A program made the translations under genes and the position numbers. The notes under the pieces are model-generated. The model saw only the letters and a program-made list of their open reading frames with translations. It ran no database searches and had not been told where the DNA came from. A stretch of 64,000 nucleotides of DNA from Apostichopus japonicus (lineage: Eukaryota > Echinodermata > Holothuroidea > Aspidochirotida > Stichopodidae): NCBI RefSeq assembly GCF_037975245.1, contig NC_092563.1:24584960-24648959 (forward strand), in the 5' to 3' direction. Below are positions 39,301 to 52,100 of the stretch, piece by piece (positions within the stretch are counted from its first letter, which is position 1; each line of letters begins with the position of its first letter).

Positions 39301-42300
39301 GCATTGGGAAACTGTAACGTGCAAGCTACTGGTACACCAACCTGCAGGGCTACATGGCAGCGTAAACTTGCATTAGCTATTGCTGAGATGGCCATTGTCG
39401 CCTACCACACTCATCGATGCCCCAGTAGCCTACACCTCACAAAATATAGCCTTACATATTTACATCAAATATGGCTTGTAGCTGATATCGGTCAAATTTC
39501 TGGTCACCGATTGATGTTAAATAGAAAGAGTGTTCGATATATATAGGCTGAAGGTTATATAGTAAAGAAAGTATGCATAAATAGATGACATAAATGGCAG
39601 GGGGTAAGGATTAATAAAAAATGCAACTTGATTAGGGGGAAGGAACTTCTTGAATGGTACCCGTACTCTCAAAGGGGCCGACTAATACAGTTTATAAAAG
39701 AAACTGTTGAGGAAGATATGATAACATAACTGAAAAGACACTAGAAATGCGCTAAAAATTTCTATTTTGTAATAACACCCTCCCCCCCCCCCCCCCTTTC
39801 AACCATATTCATTCCACATTTTGTTAGTACTCCAAATTTACATCATGCCATTCAGCAAAATTGCTACACTAATTGTTAAGTACAATAGGACAGTGTCTTC
39901 TGCTATTGTTATTAATTCACAGCCTTAATAGGGTTCATCCAATAGCAGAAGCTCTTGTGGCACTTTTATGCATAACTTACTTAAAATTCATCCATCCATT
40001 ACTGATACATTCAGAAATTGTACTGCTAAAAGGATCACAACATAAACATATTTCTGCTTTTCTTTTGCTGGAGAATGCTATTGCAATATGAGGTAGGAGG
40101 GTGGAGGTGGGGGGGGGGGAAGGGAGGGTGCCAAAATATTTTCTTAGGGAACTTAGTACTTGATATTAAGTTTATTTCTGAGCTGCTATTATGTCAAATA
40201 CTTTACCTGAAAACAAAGATTTCCACTGTGAAGTTTAAAAAGCTGTTACTCTGTTACTTTTTCATTGTAACCTACATGCTTAGTCAAACTAAAGGTAATA
40301 ATGCAAATGGGCACAGGATGCAAGCAGGGATATGGATGATTTACACAGAAATAAAATGAAATGACAAAAGACACTATTGTACTTTAGATGACAATATCTT
40401 ATATTAGCACAACATGCATAGAAAGGTGATAAATATGCAACATGAAAGCTTTTCAACATCAAGCAACATCAATAAACAAACAGGTTGTTGTTTTTGTTGT
40501 GTTGTTTAATTCTGTTGACAGTTAACGTTGACAACAGCATGTAGATCACAATGACTGTATAATCTGATAGAAAACAAACACATGAAAATTCACATCACTC
40601 TGGAGAGAGGCTATGAGATGATGCAGCTGTAAAAATATGTAAATGATATGAATGTAAATTGAAAGTCAGTATTCATGAATATGCAACAGAAAGAGAGATA
40701 TTGCAACATACAGCTGCATTTTATCTCAGATTTCAAATGAAAACAAATAGCATTATTTGAGTACCATGTGATCATCATGTGTTGATTCCATGATATATAA
40801 CGTACATAAATAAGTACACAGAATTTTGTTTGAAAGTGATGGTCACATAAACAACAGGTGACATTAATCTAATAGCCTGTGATAGTCATGTACCAAACAT
40901 GTGATGATCATGTGAAGTTGTGAACATCATGTGATTATAATGCATATTGATCATGTGATAATCATGTAGCCATTGTGTGTCAATTGTATAATATAACTTG
41001 GAGATAACATCAGGAATATAAGGTTTCACTGTTTAAGTAAGAAAGAAGAAATTACAGACAACTTATCTGCTACCTACACGATACTAAGTCTCTAAAATAA
41101 CTTGTTTATGTGTCATTCAGACAGAGCAATTAACTTTAAAGGTAAAAGGAATCGCTCCAAAAAGACAAAGATTATAAGTTTAAGCTTTCCAAATTCCTTA
41201 TTTCCAAAAGTTAGTTACCTGTTCTTGTCAAGACATAAATTTTGCAGCAAAATTACAACAAATATAGAAATGCTTCACTGAATCTTACAAAACTAATCTT
41301 TTTTTGTATATGATATCACAAATATAAATTTGTATAAAATTATCTCTTTAATGGAGGCAATTCCATTCTATGGTTACAAGGTAATCGTTAGAAATTAAAT
41401 AAATTTCACAAATGCCTTACTTGTGCTCATCATCACTTACTATACTGTTATTACTGAAAAATTATTTATATTAATTGTTCATGGTTTGAAAGACTATTTG
41501 TATACCTTATGTGATAACGATTAAGTTAGGTTTTATGTAAACATGTTGCTTTGGTATAGTCAATAAAGATCAACTATGAATGTGTTTCTACGCTACGTCC
41601 ATCTTAAACATAGTTTTAAATCATCGACATTGTTTTCCAAGTTAATTACTAGCTTTTTATATTTATACATCTCTTTACTAATTATGTTTCTATACTTTAC
41701 CTATAATGTTTAACATAAATATACCACCAAATATGATTAGGCATTAAATCTAAAATATAAATCTTAACTACATGAAGCACAAATTATTATTCATACAGAC
41801 CATTTGTGACAAGTTTTTTTTCACTAACTTATCTTTCGCATTTATAATTCATTCAACTTTTTATATCTTGTGTACAAACACAAATTTGATTTTTCATGTT
41901 CCTATTTATGTCTTAGGAGTGTTTCTACTTTATTAATCCCAAAGGATTCATAAATTTCTCTTGACAACTTTTATTACATCTAAATCTATTATCTATATAT
42001 GAAGTTTTCTTGTTGTGAAAAGTTGAGAAAACTAAGTGATATGGAAAACAAAATCATACACTGTTTCTACTCTATTGCTAAATTAAATCATCCCTGAATA
42101 AGTTTTGAAGCTAGAATCATTCTTTCAATTGATCTACCATGATTATATCACATCTCCATAATCAGGCTATCGCCAATTTGATGCAAATCTGCCATGATTT
42201 TGAGTGTCAATATTGAAATAAATAGTGATTTTTAAATTCCATCTATAAAGCTATCAATTATAAAAACCTGAATGTTTCAAGGTGTAGATTTCATCAAGGT

Positions 42301-42715
42301 GTTTCAGTATTCAAACAAAAGCAGATATTTACATCAAGAAGAATTTAGGGGAATAGAAAAACACATATAATAGAAAAATCAAACTTTTATACTGATTGTG
42401 CAAACAAAAAAACATTAGTCAAGCAGCAATTACTAATGATTATGGAAACAAAAATGAGGAAGGGAGGATACACATAACGCTGATACATATTACAAAAAAC
42501 ATATAGCAAAGTCATGAATATGCAGTGCAGGCTGATGAATAATAAACAATATTTGAAGAAGTGTTTGCAGGGATATAGATAAATGAATATGCAGACCGAG
42601 GTTTGAAAATGCAGGGAATATACACAAAATGTTTTTGAATGCGGAACGAGAAACATCGGTAACCAGATGATAACAGGTATCAAGCCAGACACAGAAAGCT
42701 TTGTGTTTTTTCTGT
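36326..42715. other. Intergenic DNA and 3' flank of the dynein gene
   Basis: No coding exon is supported across 6.4 kb. The part nearest 42715 should include the dynein 3' UTR on the minus strand; the poly(A) site is not determined. G-runs lie near 38388, 38521 and 40107 and a C-run near 39783. Open frames near 39.3-40.3 kb lack domains and conserved features. Confidence 0.4.
40765..40975. repeat. CATGTG/TCATGTGA-rich cluster
   Basis: Repeated catgtgatcatcatgtg-type words. TCATGTGA occurs exactly at 40908-40915, 40927-40934 and 40951-40958. It could be simple-sequence decay or a bHLH (E-box/M-box) binding cluster. Confidence 0.5.
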
Positions 42716-43102
42716 TTACTTGATGTCACATAGTAAGGCCACACCCCTCAGCACCCAGTGGTCTGGATTCTGAGTCGACTTGAGGTCGACCGATGCCACG
42801 TAAGTCAGGTCCGTTCTGACGGGTTTCTTATAGATTGGACACTCGTACATTCTGGGGTCACGCCCACCCGTGCTGTTAATGGCATATATGTGGATAACGG
42901 GCAAAGGCTCAAAGAGGACCTTTGGTTTGGGTTCTATTAATCTACAGCCACGCCGGTCCCAGCTGGCCCCTTCCAGGAAGAGTCCGTAGACGTAGACGCC
43001 CTCCTGTGGAGGCTGGTTGATGTCGTCCTTCAGGAACCTAGTCACGTCATTATGTAAGACGACACTATCCAGGGCCCATCCTTTATGTGCCCTGGTCACT
43101 TC
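42716..43102 (-). CDS. DNAH8: Dynein exon z (C-terminus and stop)
   Basis: 387 nt including the stop at 42718-42716: [59 protein letters not shown] and [13 protein letters not shown]. The ending is the family-typical dynein C-terminus. Acceptor tatttcag. Confidence 0.98.
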   Translation of the reverse strand, partial: EVTRAHKGWALDSVVLHNDVTRFLKDDINQPPQEGVYVYGLFLEGASWDRRGCRLIEPKPKVLFEPLPVIHIYAINSTGGRDPRMYECPIYKKPVRTDLTYVASVDLKSTQNPDHWVLRGVALLCDIK

Positions 43103-46100
43103 CTGAAATAGCATTCAAAAATCATTTGTCAAATGTCGCATATAGCAAAAAGAGATGGAATAGACTGATGTTGTATGGCTTATATACCTCACATGGTTTG
43201 GTATGATGTGCAGTTTGCTCCAAACAAAGATTGTACAGCATCAAAAACCGAAAAAAATTAAATTAAAATGAAGGAGAGATGTGGGACAAACCCTAATCAG
43301 TAATGAAGACTTTTATTCATAGAAAAATGATAAAAGATGAAAAAATTGATATAAGTCTTTATCATCATGGATTTAGAACTGGAGACTAATGATGGTGGAG
43401 CAGACACTCTAACCAATTTATCCCGTCCTCACCCACAGGCAGAAACTCTGATCAGTGTCCCTCCCCACCCACCCCCTAAACAATCCCCACCTTCACCCAC
43501 TGACACCTACCTGTCTCATAGCTGTTAAGAATCCCTGAGGATTAAAGAATCCTGTCATCCAGAATGAGTTTGGTCTTCCTTGGAAACACCACTTCCTAAA
43601 CTGAGCATCTCTCTCTATCAATTCAGTAAACCAGAAACCTAGAGTCGATGAGGCCCACGAGATCTTCTTCCAAGATTCAGGGATACGGGCATCATACATG
43701 CAGTCCAGAGCATCTCGGAGATTCTGCACAAAACAGAGACAAAATTTCACAGCGAACGATCGATAACAGACAAGGAAAAAAGGCTGTTCTGCGTGCATAT
43801 TGAGGTCAGCGGAACACCAGAAGGTGATATCTCATTTCTCATCACTGTGATTAATCACTGGGATTAATTTGTCAGGCATAATACGGTAAAACGCTGCACA
43901 AGTCAAGCTAAATTGTTACACAAATTATGTAAAGCCAGTGTTTGCTACACAGAGCTTTGGTATGTTTATCGTTTCATGATTAACAAACTGCACAAATCAA
44001 AAAATCACTTTGTAAAGTCAAAACGATAAATTTTTCCTTCTAGGATTCGATGGGAATCTCCCAGAGCAGGTGTTTTCAATCGAGATAGATTGTTTCAAAG
44101 TGTTAGAGAGAACTAAATCATTCGTAGATTGAGCAATATGTACAGTAAGTGCTCAAGTCAAAGGCTTTAACGGTCCTCAGACAAGATATTAAAGTGCAAG
44201 ATTGTGGTCTAAAGTTTTCTTTCTTGCAGCCCGGACTGAAATCTTGAGTGGGCCAGATTTGGCCCGTGGGCTACCTATTCATAATTCCAGACCCAAAGGA
44301 AGTATCAAGATGTTTAGATTCGGTTCTAATAGAAATTCATTCCAACTCACATCATTCATAATGATGGTACCATCGATGGCTAACTTCAGATCCTTCAGGG
44401 TGGTCCTGACCAATGAAATGACCCGTTGCATACGATCCAGCTCTTGACGTAGGAAGATGTTCATTGGCTGCAAGGCTCCCATCTTCTGAAGGCATTGCTT
44501 GACCTGTTAAACAAGAAATTATTATTTAAAACAATTATTTCCTCATCTGAAGAAAATGTGTATTGCTAGTCTTTTCACATCTGATGCAAACATGGAATTT
44601 TAATCTTTTTAAAAAAAAAATTTAAGTCTCAAAGATTCCTCAAATTTAGCTTCCACCTTTCATTTGTTTTTTCCATGTAACTAACATAAAGAATGAAAAC
44701 TCCTTATACACTTCAGGGTTAAAAACACTATGTGCTATCAAATGTTTTATATGTTCTTTTGTGATGGATATTCCACAGAAATGAGGTCAACCTTACCATC
44801 ACGGAAGCCTCACCTAGTAGCAATCACCAAATATTAATCCACAATCACAAAGTATTAATCCAGGGATAATCAACAGCATCTCAATAATAATAAACTTTCT
44901 ACTCCGAATTTGCAAAGATATAAAGTAGGCCCAAAAGTGAAAAACAGGTTGTCAGCCAACACAAGAGTGTAAACCACAAACCATTAATGTCCAAATTTAT
45001 ACCGCACATAAAGTATGTTTAGCTTAAAGCCACATATTTGCATATGGATTGTCAACATGAACAAAGTGTAATCTAAACCCAATTAGAAATATAAACATAC
45101 GACTGAATAATCAGACATACCTCATATGGAATGTAATCGTCGGGTAGTTTACCGAGCATGTCGTCGGCCATACGCTGCACCACTACCTCCCTGGTATCGC
45201 CTCCTCCCCCGCCACTGTCCTTAGGCTGTATGCTCAGAATGGTGTCTAGGACTGTCCTAGCTGTATTACTCTGGTATCTGTGAGTGGTAAGTAAAACACG
45301 AACGTACAGTGGTAATCAACGAACAAATTTAAAGCAACTTTCCAAAATGTAGTTACTATACCCGACAGTGACACGACTGGCACCACATTACAACCAAATG
45401 ATGACATCATCAAGTGTGCTTTATATTTGGTTGAATAATCTGACCTCTAGTTCTAGAGAAAAACCTTCAAATATATCATAATGCTCAATATAGTTCACAA
45501 CCTTTCACATCTTTAATTAACACTTTAATTGTACAATACACACTTAATAACTTGAAATATATCTTGAACCATGTAGTAAAATTAGCAAGACTAGTAAATC
45601 TGAAAAATTCATCAAAATGAAAATCGTTTGTTATTAAACATTTTTCCATTTTAATGTTTTAACTTATTTCAGCTTAAAAGGAAGAGATAAAGGGGGATAG
45701 AAATGGCTGGCAGGCCTGGAGAAAGGAGATCTGGGGGGTTGCAGCCGATATGTTTGGGGTTACTTGGGGGCATGGGCAATATTGGATATGGAATAATGTG
45801 TTCTCACACCTTGGGGATTGGGGAGGGGGAGGGGGAGGGATTCATTACTTACGTGATATCAGCATTTGGATGCAGTCCAAAGACCTCTGGGGTGTCGTAT
45901 GCAGGCAGACTCTGAATATACTCAATATACTGTAGGCTATTGGCACACTTAGGAATGTTGTAACCCTTGAAGAAACTGAATGAACTGGTGAACATCTGCT
46001 CACTGAACCAAACCTGCCCAAAGAAATAAAACAATTATGTCTGACATGTAACCAATGATGGAATGCTACAATGACAAAGAATGCTCGCACCATAATTCTC

Positions 46101-49100
46101 CACAAATTAATTTCAAGTTTTTCTTCATCATTTCTTGGTGGGAAGTTAACCTTGCCAGGCCTTATGCAACTTTTAACAACAGCTCAAAGAGAGGGTCAGC
46201 ACATTGATATATGCAGAAAAAAACTTTCAAGTTGGCTTTTATTCCAAATAACTTAAAGTGACCACTCACTTTTCATCTTCTTCCTTGGACACAACCACCT
46301 AACCAGATGGTTTAACAGACTTATATTTACAAAGTCACAGCATTCTATTTTTCTCTTTCATGCTCACTTTCCATCCTATTTTTAATTTTGTGTAAAGAAA
46401 TGGTCAAATATTTGTCTACAACAAAATACAGCTGATTCCCTACCAATCGTCACTAAAACAATGCTACAGAGAAATTCTTCAGCCAAAGAACAATAACTAC
46501 ATTTGCAACCCACATATTGAAAAGGACAAAACTTTGGATTTTTTTCTAAAACAAAAGTATGGATACCAAGAACCTTACCAAAGCATGATCACAGGGTGTA
46601 ATCCATTTTATTCAAAGATATCATGCTTAACAACAAGTAGTAACATTACTCTTATAAAAAATCGATCGTGGGGGGGGGAGGATAGGGGTTTGGGTTCGAT
46701 CTCAGTGGTAGAAAATAATTGGATTATTTACCTTCGCAAAAGTGTTCAGAAGTCTCTTATCAAAATCATCTGTGACTCTTCCACCATATTGGATCTCTCC
46801 AATCATATAACGAACAGTGTTCCATGACACACCCTGGGAAAAATTAAAAGATATAAAAGTAAGTAATGATATTGAAATATGACTGTTATAATATCAACAA
46901 AGGCAAACTTGTACGGCAAGTATTTGACATATTATACAACAAAACAAAAGTCATAAAATGTTTTCACATAAGGTTAACATAGGTAAAAAATGCAAAGGTT
47001 ACCTGGAAAACAGTTTGAACAAACAATGTTTAATAGCTGCATTATTGCACGCAAGCCATAAATCGGAATACAGGTTCCTTGAACACTACGAGGTTAGACA
47101 AATCAGTATAAAACAATTTTCACAAGAAGGTTATCATAGGCAACAAACAAAGGTTAACTAGAAAACAGTTTGAACAAACAAAGTTTAATAGCTGCATTAT
47201 TGCACGCAAGCTATAAATCATGTGTAAAAGTAAGTTGGCCTGACGTTTCGATCCTAGCAGGATCTTCTTCAGAGGCTAAATGACAAGTTACAGTAACAGA
47301 GGGGACAAAAACACGCACAGAATACAGACAGGTTAAAGAGCACGGTGAACACAATGAGATGGATGAAAGGGGATTATAAGTTTCTGAGCTTCTGAAACAA
47401 AAGAAAATGGTGAGACATGGTGAAAGCCGCGGGATGAGTAAATGATAAAAATGAAATGAAAAGCTGAAACACAAGAATACAAATACAAGTACAAGCTATA
47501 AATCAGAATACAGTTACCTGAACACCCCTAGTTTGGAGATTTTCAGTGTAAAAACTTGAATTATGACCAATTGTTGATTAATATTTGATTGTTGATTGTT
47601 GCTCAAGATGAGTTTGTTTTACCTTCTTGAGGTCCATGTCGTCAAGGTGGTTCTGTATAAACTGCACGGTAGCGTTGAAGTCAGCCGCGTTAAATTCGTA
47701 TGGAATGTTCCAACCCAGAGGACCGAACTTGCGTCTTTCCTGAATATATCAGAGATGATTTAAAAAAAAAAGGGAAATAATATCCAAATAGAAGGAACAT
47801 ATTTTCCCATTTAATGCGCCAAAAAAAATTCTACGCAATATATAGAGGTCAACATAATGTATGTTATCAGTACACACTATCTCAGCCAGTGGCTAATAAC
47901 AAGCAATTTTCCAATATCCTACTTTTGGATAGTAAAGTTAAAAATTTCAAACTACAATTCTTAAATTTGAAATGGTAGACTGTGCTTCATGAACCAACCC
48001 TCTCTCTACGACCCACACAAACCCTCTCTCCCCCACCCTTAAAAACCCTCTCTCCCCCACCCACACAATCCCTCTCTCCCCCACCCCCACAACCCATCCC
48101 TGCCCTCTGCCAAAGGATAAACATTGGCTGTTTTTATTCTTCTAGTAATTAACTCTATGTCCTAACACAAGTCAGTTCATTCTTACAGTACCCATTATCC
48201 ATGGCTCTATCATTTGCACTGTGAACCGATAGGAATCATCAGTTGTGATTTACCTGTACTGTGGTATGTAGGAATGTAGTTGCATACAGCATCGGTTTCC
48301 ACTGAGGTAGATTGGATACGTCCAATTGGTCCTGAGTAATACCTGTGTAGGTCCTCTTTAAGCCAGCTTTGATACCCTGAGGTGGTTCATTGGTAAATTT
48401 AATGCACATCTGATGAGAAAGAAGGGACATATGTCAATTTAAAAAAAATGAAGAAAGAAATGGCTAATGCATGGTATATATTTTTTTAAATTTTCTAGGC
48501 AAATCCTTTAATACAGCAGTAATTTACCTTGATGAAATACAAAATAAATGTAGAGAGATGAAACACATGTAACCAATCTGTTTCTTTACTCAAATAGTCC
48601 AACTACTCAGTATAAGAAAATAGTTACAGGGCATTAATTTTGATCCAAAGTGATCCTATTTCAAATAAAAAACAAAACAAAATAAAAAACAAAATAAAAA
48701 GTATTTTTAAACGTCATTCTCATTAATTATTAGATGTGAATCAAGTTAAACTTCACCCCTAGTCTCATGACAGTATATAGTTCAGCGAATGGTTTATATT
48801 CACATTTTCACGTAAGACTTCAGGAGAATTCTAAAAGACTTAAACGATGTCAAACTTTATAAACTGTAACAGACATTTCATGATGAAATATTTTTACTGT
48901 TAAGAAGCATTGACTGCAGAGACGTCTTACATCGTCCAACGAGACGACCGGTCACCTCTAAATTGAATTAATCTTGTCCAGTTTACATCCTCTTACCTGT
49001 AAAAGACTGATCGGGAACTGCTTGTGTACTTCGGTGGTCATCCACAGTCTGAAGGACTCGTGGACGGTCTCCGTCTCAATCACTGTGTCCATCACCTCGC

Positions 49101-52100
49101 CCAGGAAGTCCAGAGACAGATGGCAGTTCTGAAGCAGGACCCAACCACCCTGCAGAAAGGTCATAGGTTAGAATTGATGAGTAAATTCCATCCAAAGATC
49201 CAAAGAGTGAAGGTACTATTTTTTAAGGTGATTTTAATACCAAAGATAGCTTCAAAAGTAAAGAATAAAGTAAGTTACTTGTAATTCTTGCAAAACATGA
49301 TGCGATAATATCCCACATTTGCATCGTCAGTTTCTTTCAAATGATCAATGCTACCGCATATCTTGATCAGACCATTAAAATATATGCACCAGGGGCAGAT
49401 ACAGAGAGAATCCCTTTAGAAAAATTTATTTGTTTAAACTACAAAATTAGCTGTAAACAAAGTTTTTTGGGTTCAATTTTTCCTAAAACAAAGTACTTAG
49501 TAGAAAACATTTAGCTTGCTTTCTGCCCAGGCATTCCTTTCTTTTTGCTGATATTCCCTGATGCAGTAATTTTTCAGTAATAACTTCAGTATCCACAGAT
49601 ACTTGTCAAGACATGCCTCTTCCCACCTTTTCCATACTTACGTTAGTCATGGACTGCTGCATGAGTCTCCTCGCATGGACCTCTTGTCCCTGCCCCATGG
49701 AGATGGCCCTACACTCTATCTTTTTCTTCTTGGCCACCAGCTCTATGTTATTTGTGGGGTCGCTACCCATCGACAGGAAGCAGATCAGAGGGGTGCGACT
49801 GTCAGATTCTTCCCAGGTACCCTCCAGATCCAAGATGACACCCTCGGCATAAGGTTCTCCCAGAGAGTCGACTAAGAGGATAATGTTAGACATAAAGGGT
49901 AATACATAGGTCAATAAGAGGGTAATGTTAGACATAGAGGGTAATGAATAGGTCAATAAGAGGGTAATGTCAGACATAAAGGGTAACACATAGGTCAATA
50001 AGAGGGTAATGTTAGATATAAAGGGTAACACATAGTTCAATAAGAGGGTAATGTTAGATATAAAGGGTAACACATAGTTCAATAAGAGGGTAATGTTAGA
50101 TATAAAGGGTAATACAAATGGTCATGGTTAGTAGAAATGCTTGCATGCAACATTTACTTCTAAACAAACTTGTAGTAATTAGCTAACAAATGAACAAATA
50201 TGCATGTTTTCATGTCAGCTGTTTACTAGGATTTAGAGTGAATCATTTTTCCAAACACCAAGGCACACAAAACCTATAAAGGTGCTTAATTGTATTGGTA
50301 AAGAGAGAGTAACGTGCATTTATCCATTCATGGCCTACAAAGAACAACTTTAATTCACATAGCAAAAACAGTTGGTTTTGAACATCAATATATAGAAAAA
50401 GGCATTTTACATCAGCATCTATAACAGCCTGACATTACATGACGAAATGTCCTAAAACTTTAGAACGGTTAACAAAAAGAGTGAACATATACAAATGTAA
50501 AGCAGCAACAAGATTGTTGCATACAAATGCCAGAGTTAGTAATAATTTGATTCATGTTAAGGTTGGGTCAAGTCGTTGTGGGTAATTTTCCTGCCTGACT
50601 TGTCATGGATCCAAGTGACTGTACTGCCAACAAGTTGGAAAATTCGTTCTAGTGACTTCCCTTTTGAATTTGGGGACATGAGTTGTGACTTATTACAAAC
50701 ATTGAAGAATGCTGACATTATCTGGAATTATTCCCACAAGTCCAGCTCACCAATGAACTTCCTAGCCTGGGCAAGGGTCCTGTCAGGACACCAGGACCTG
50801 ATAAGGAGCAGCTTCCTGAATACGTCTAAGGACTGCTCATATCCATCAGGGATTGCATGTTCCTCCGGGGCATCCTTATCAAACCAGTGTTTCCACTGCT
50901 TCTCATTGCGGCTTATCTGACAAACGACGATGAAAAAGACAGAAGGTATTAGGAAGAAGCAAGGCAAGTAGGTAAGATTATATTGCCATGGGATCAATTG
51001 ATTCGGGAGCAACAAGGCCAGCAGTTAAGATTATATTGCCCTGGGATCGATTGATTGCAAACTTGGGATGTTCGAGATTGAGTAGAGGGTGTACAAGACC
51101 TGTTTTAGTGGATCACACCAACCAAAACAAGTAATACAGCTATTTCAGACTTAATAATGGATTCCTTTTTTTTCATCAAAACCATTAAATTGTCCCACAT
51201 CTTGTGTATCGGATGCTTCAAATCCCAAACTTGCTGATAGACGGTACTTAGCAGATAGAAAAGAGGCAGTCCATTACTAGAAGGTTAGCACCCTTCTTCG
51301 TGATGATAATTGCTAAATTAGAGACACATGGACTTCAGTCATACAGGATGACATGTTAACTCTACATCTAAAAAGATTAATACATAGAGATAAGATTTTC
51401 ATATGTTAAACTTATAAAATATAAAGGAGATTTAAGAAGCTGGAGAAATAATTTTATTTAATTACCTGATTTAGGATGTCAGAAAAGTTTTTCAGCTTGG
51501 AGAGTTCTACTAAATTGAGCCAAGTTATGTCAAGAATCCATTTACTCGGTTTAGGAGGGCAAGCCTTGAGATCAAGCGAGGCACCACCTACAGGATAGAA
51601 GGAAAAGAGAAATAAAAAAGAGGAATTACAATAATGAAAATAAACAAATTACATTATATTTCCAATATTTAATACAAGTAAATTATAATATTATCACTTT
51701 ATAGAAGCAGAATTGACGTTTTAGCTTCAATTATCAGTCTACAAACACACAACAATAGGAAAATCAAAATAACAACATATTGTTCTCCAGTGATAACAAT
51801 TTTTGTAAACTAAAATGAAAAAAATGAAAAAAATTTCAGTTGAGGCATAACAGTAACTTACGATTTTAATAATTCATGAACTGAACGTGATCACTTCTAA
51901 TTCAATGTGAAAATCTTTCCGCTTATTCAATATAGACAAACTGACATTGGGCCTTACGTCAGCATAAACATAATTTTACTCTTCTTTTTAATATCATGTA
52001 AGTTTTTATGTTTTAAGTTGGTAGCAGAAATAGGCCATTATATTGAATATCCTCATTCTTCAAGTAATTATAACGATAAATCACAAACAGACTACAAAAC

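Noticed and set aside
39304-40359. Several 70-95 codon open frames between the genes
   Set aside because: Short, overlapping in different frames, low-complexity or AT-driven, with no family resemblance.
49606-50082. 158-codon single-frame gene
   Set aside because: It is dynein exon q plus the in-frame 42-bp array plus intron. Conserved junctions place the exon edge at 49871.
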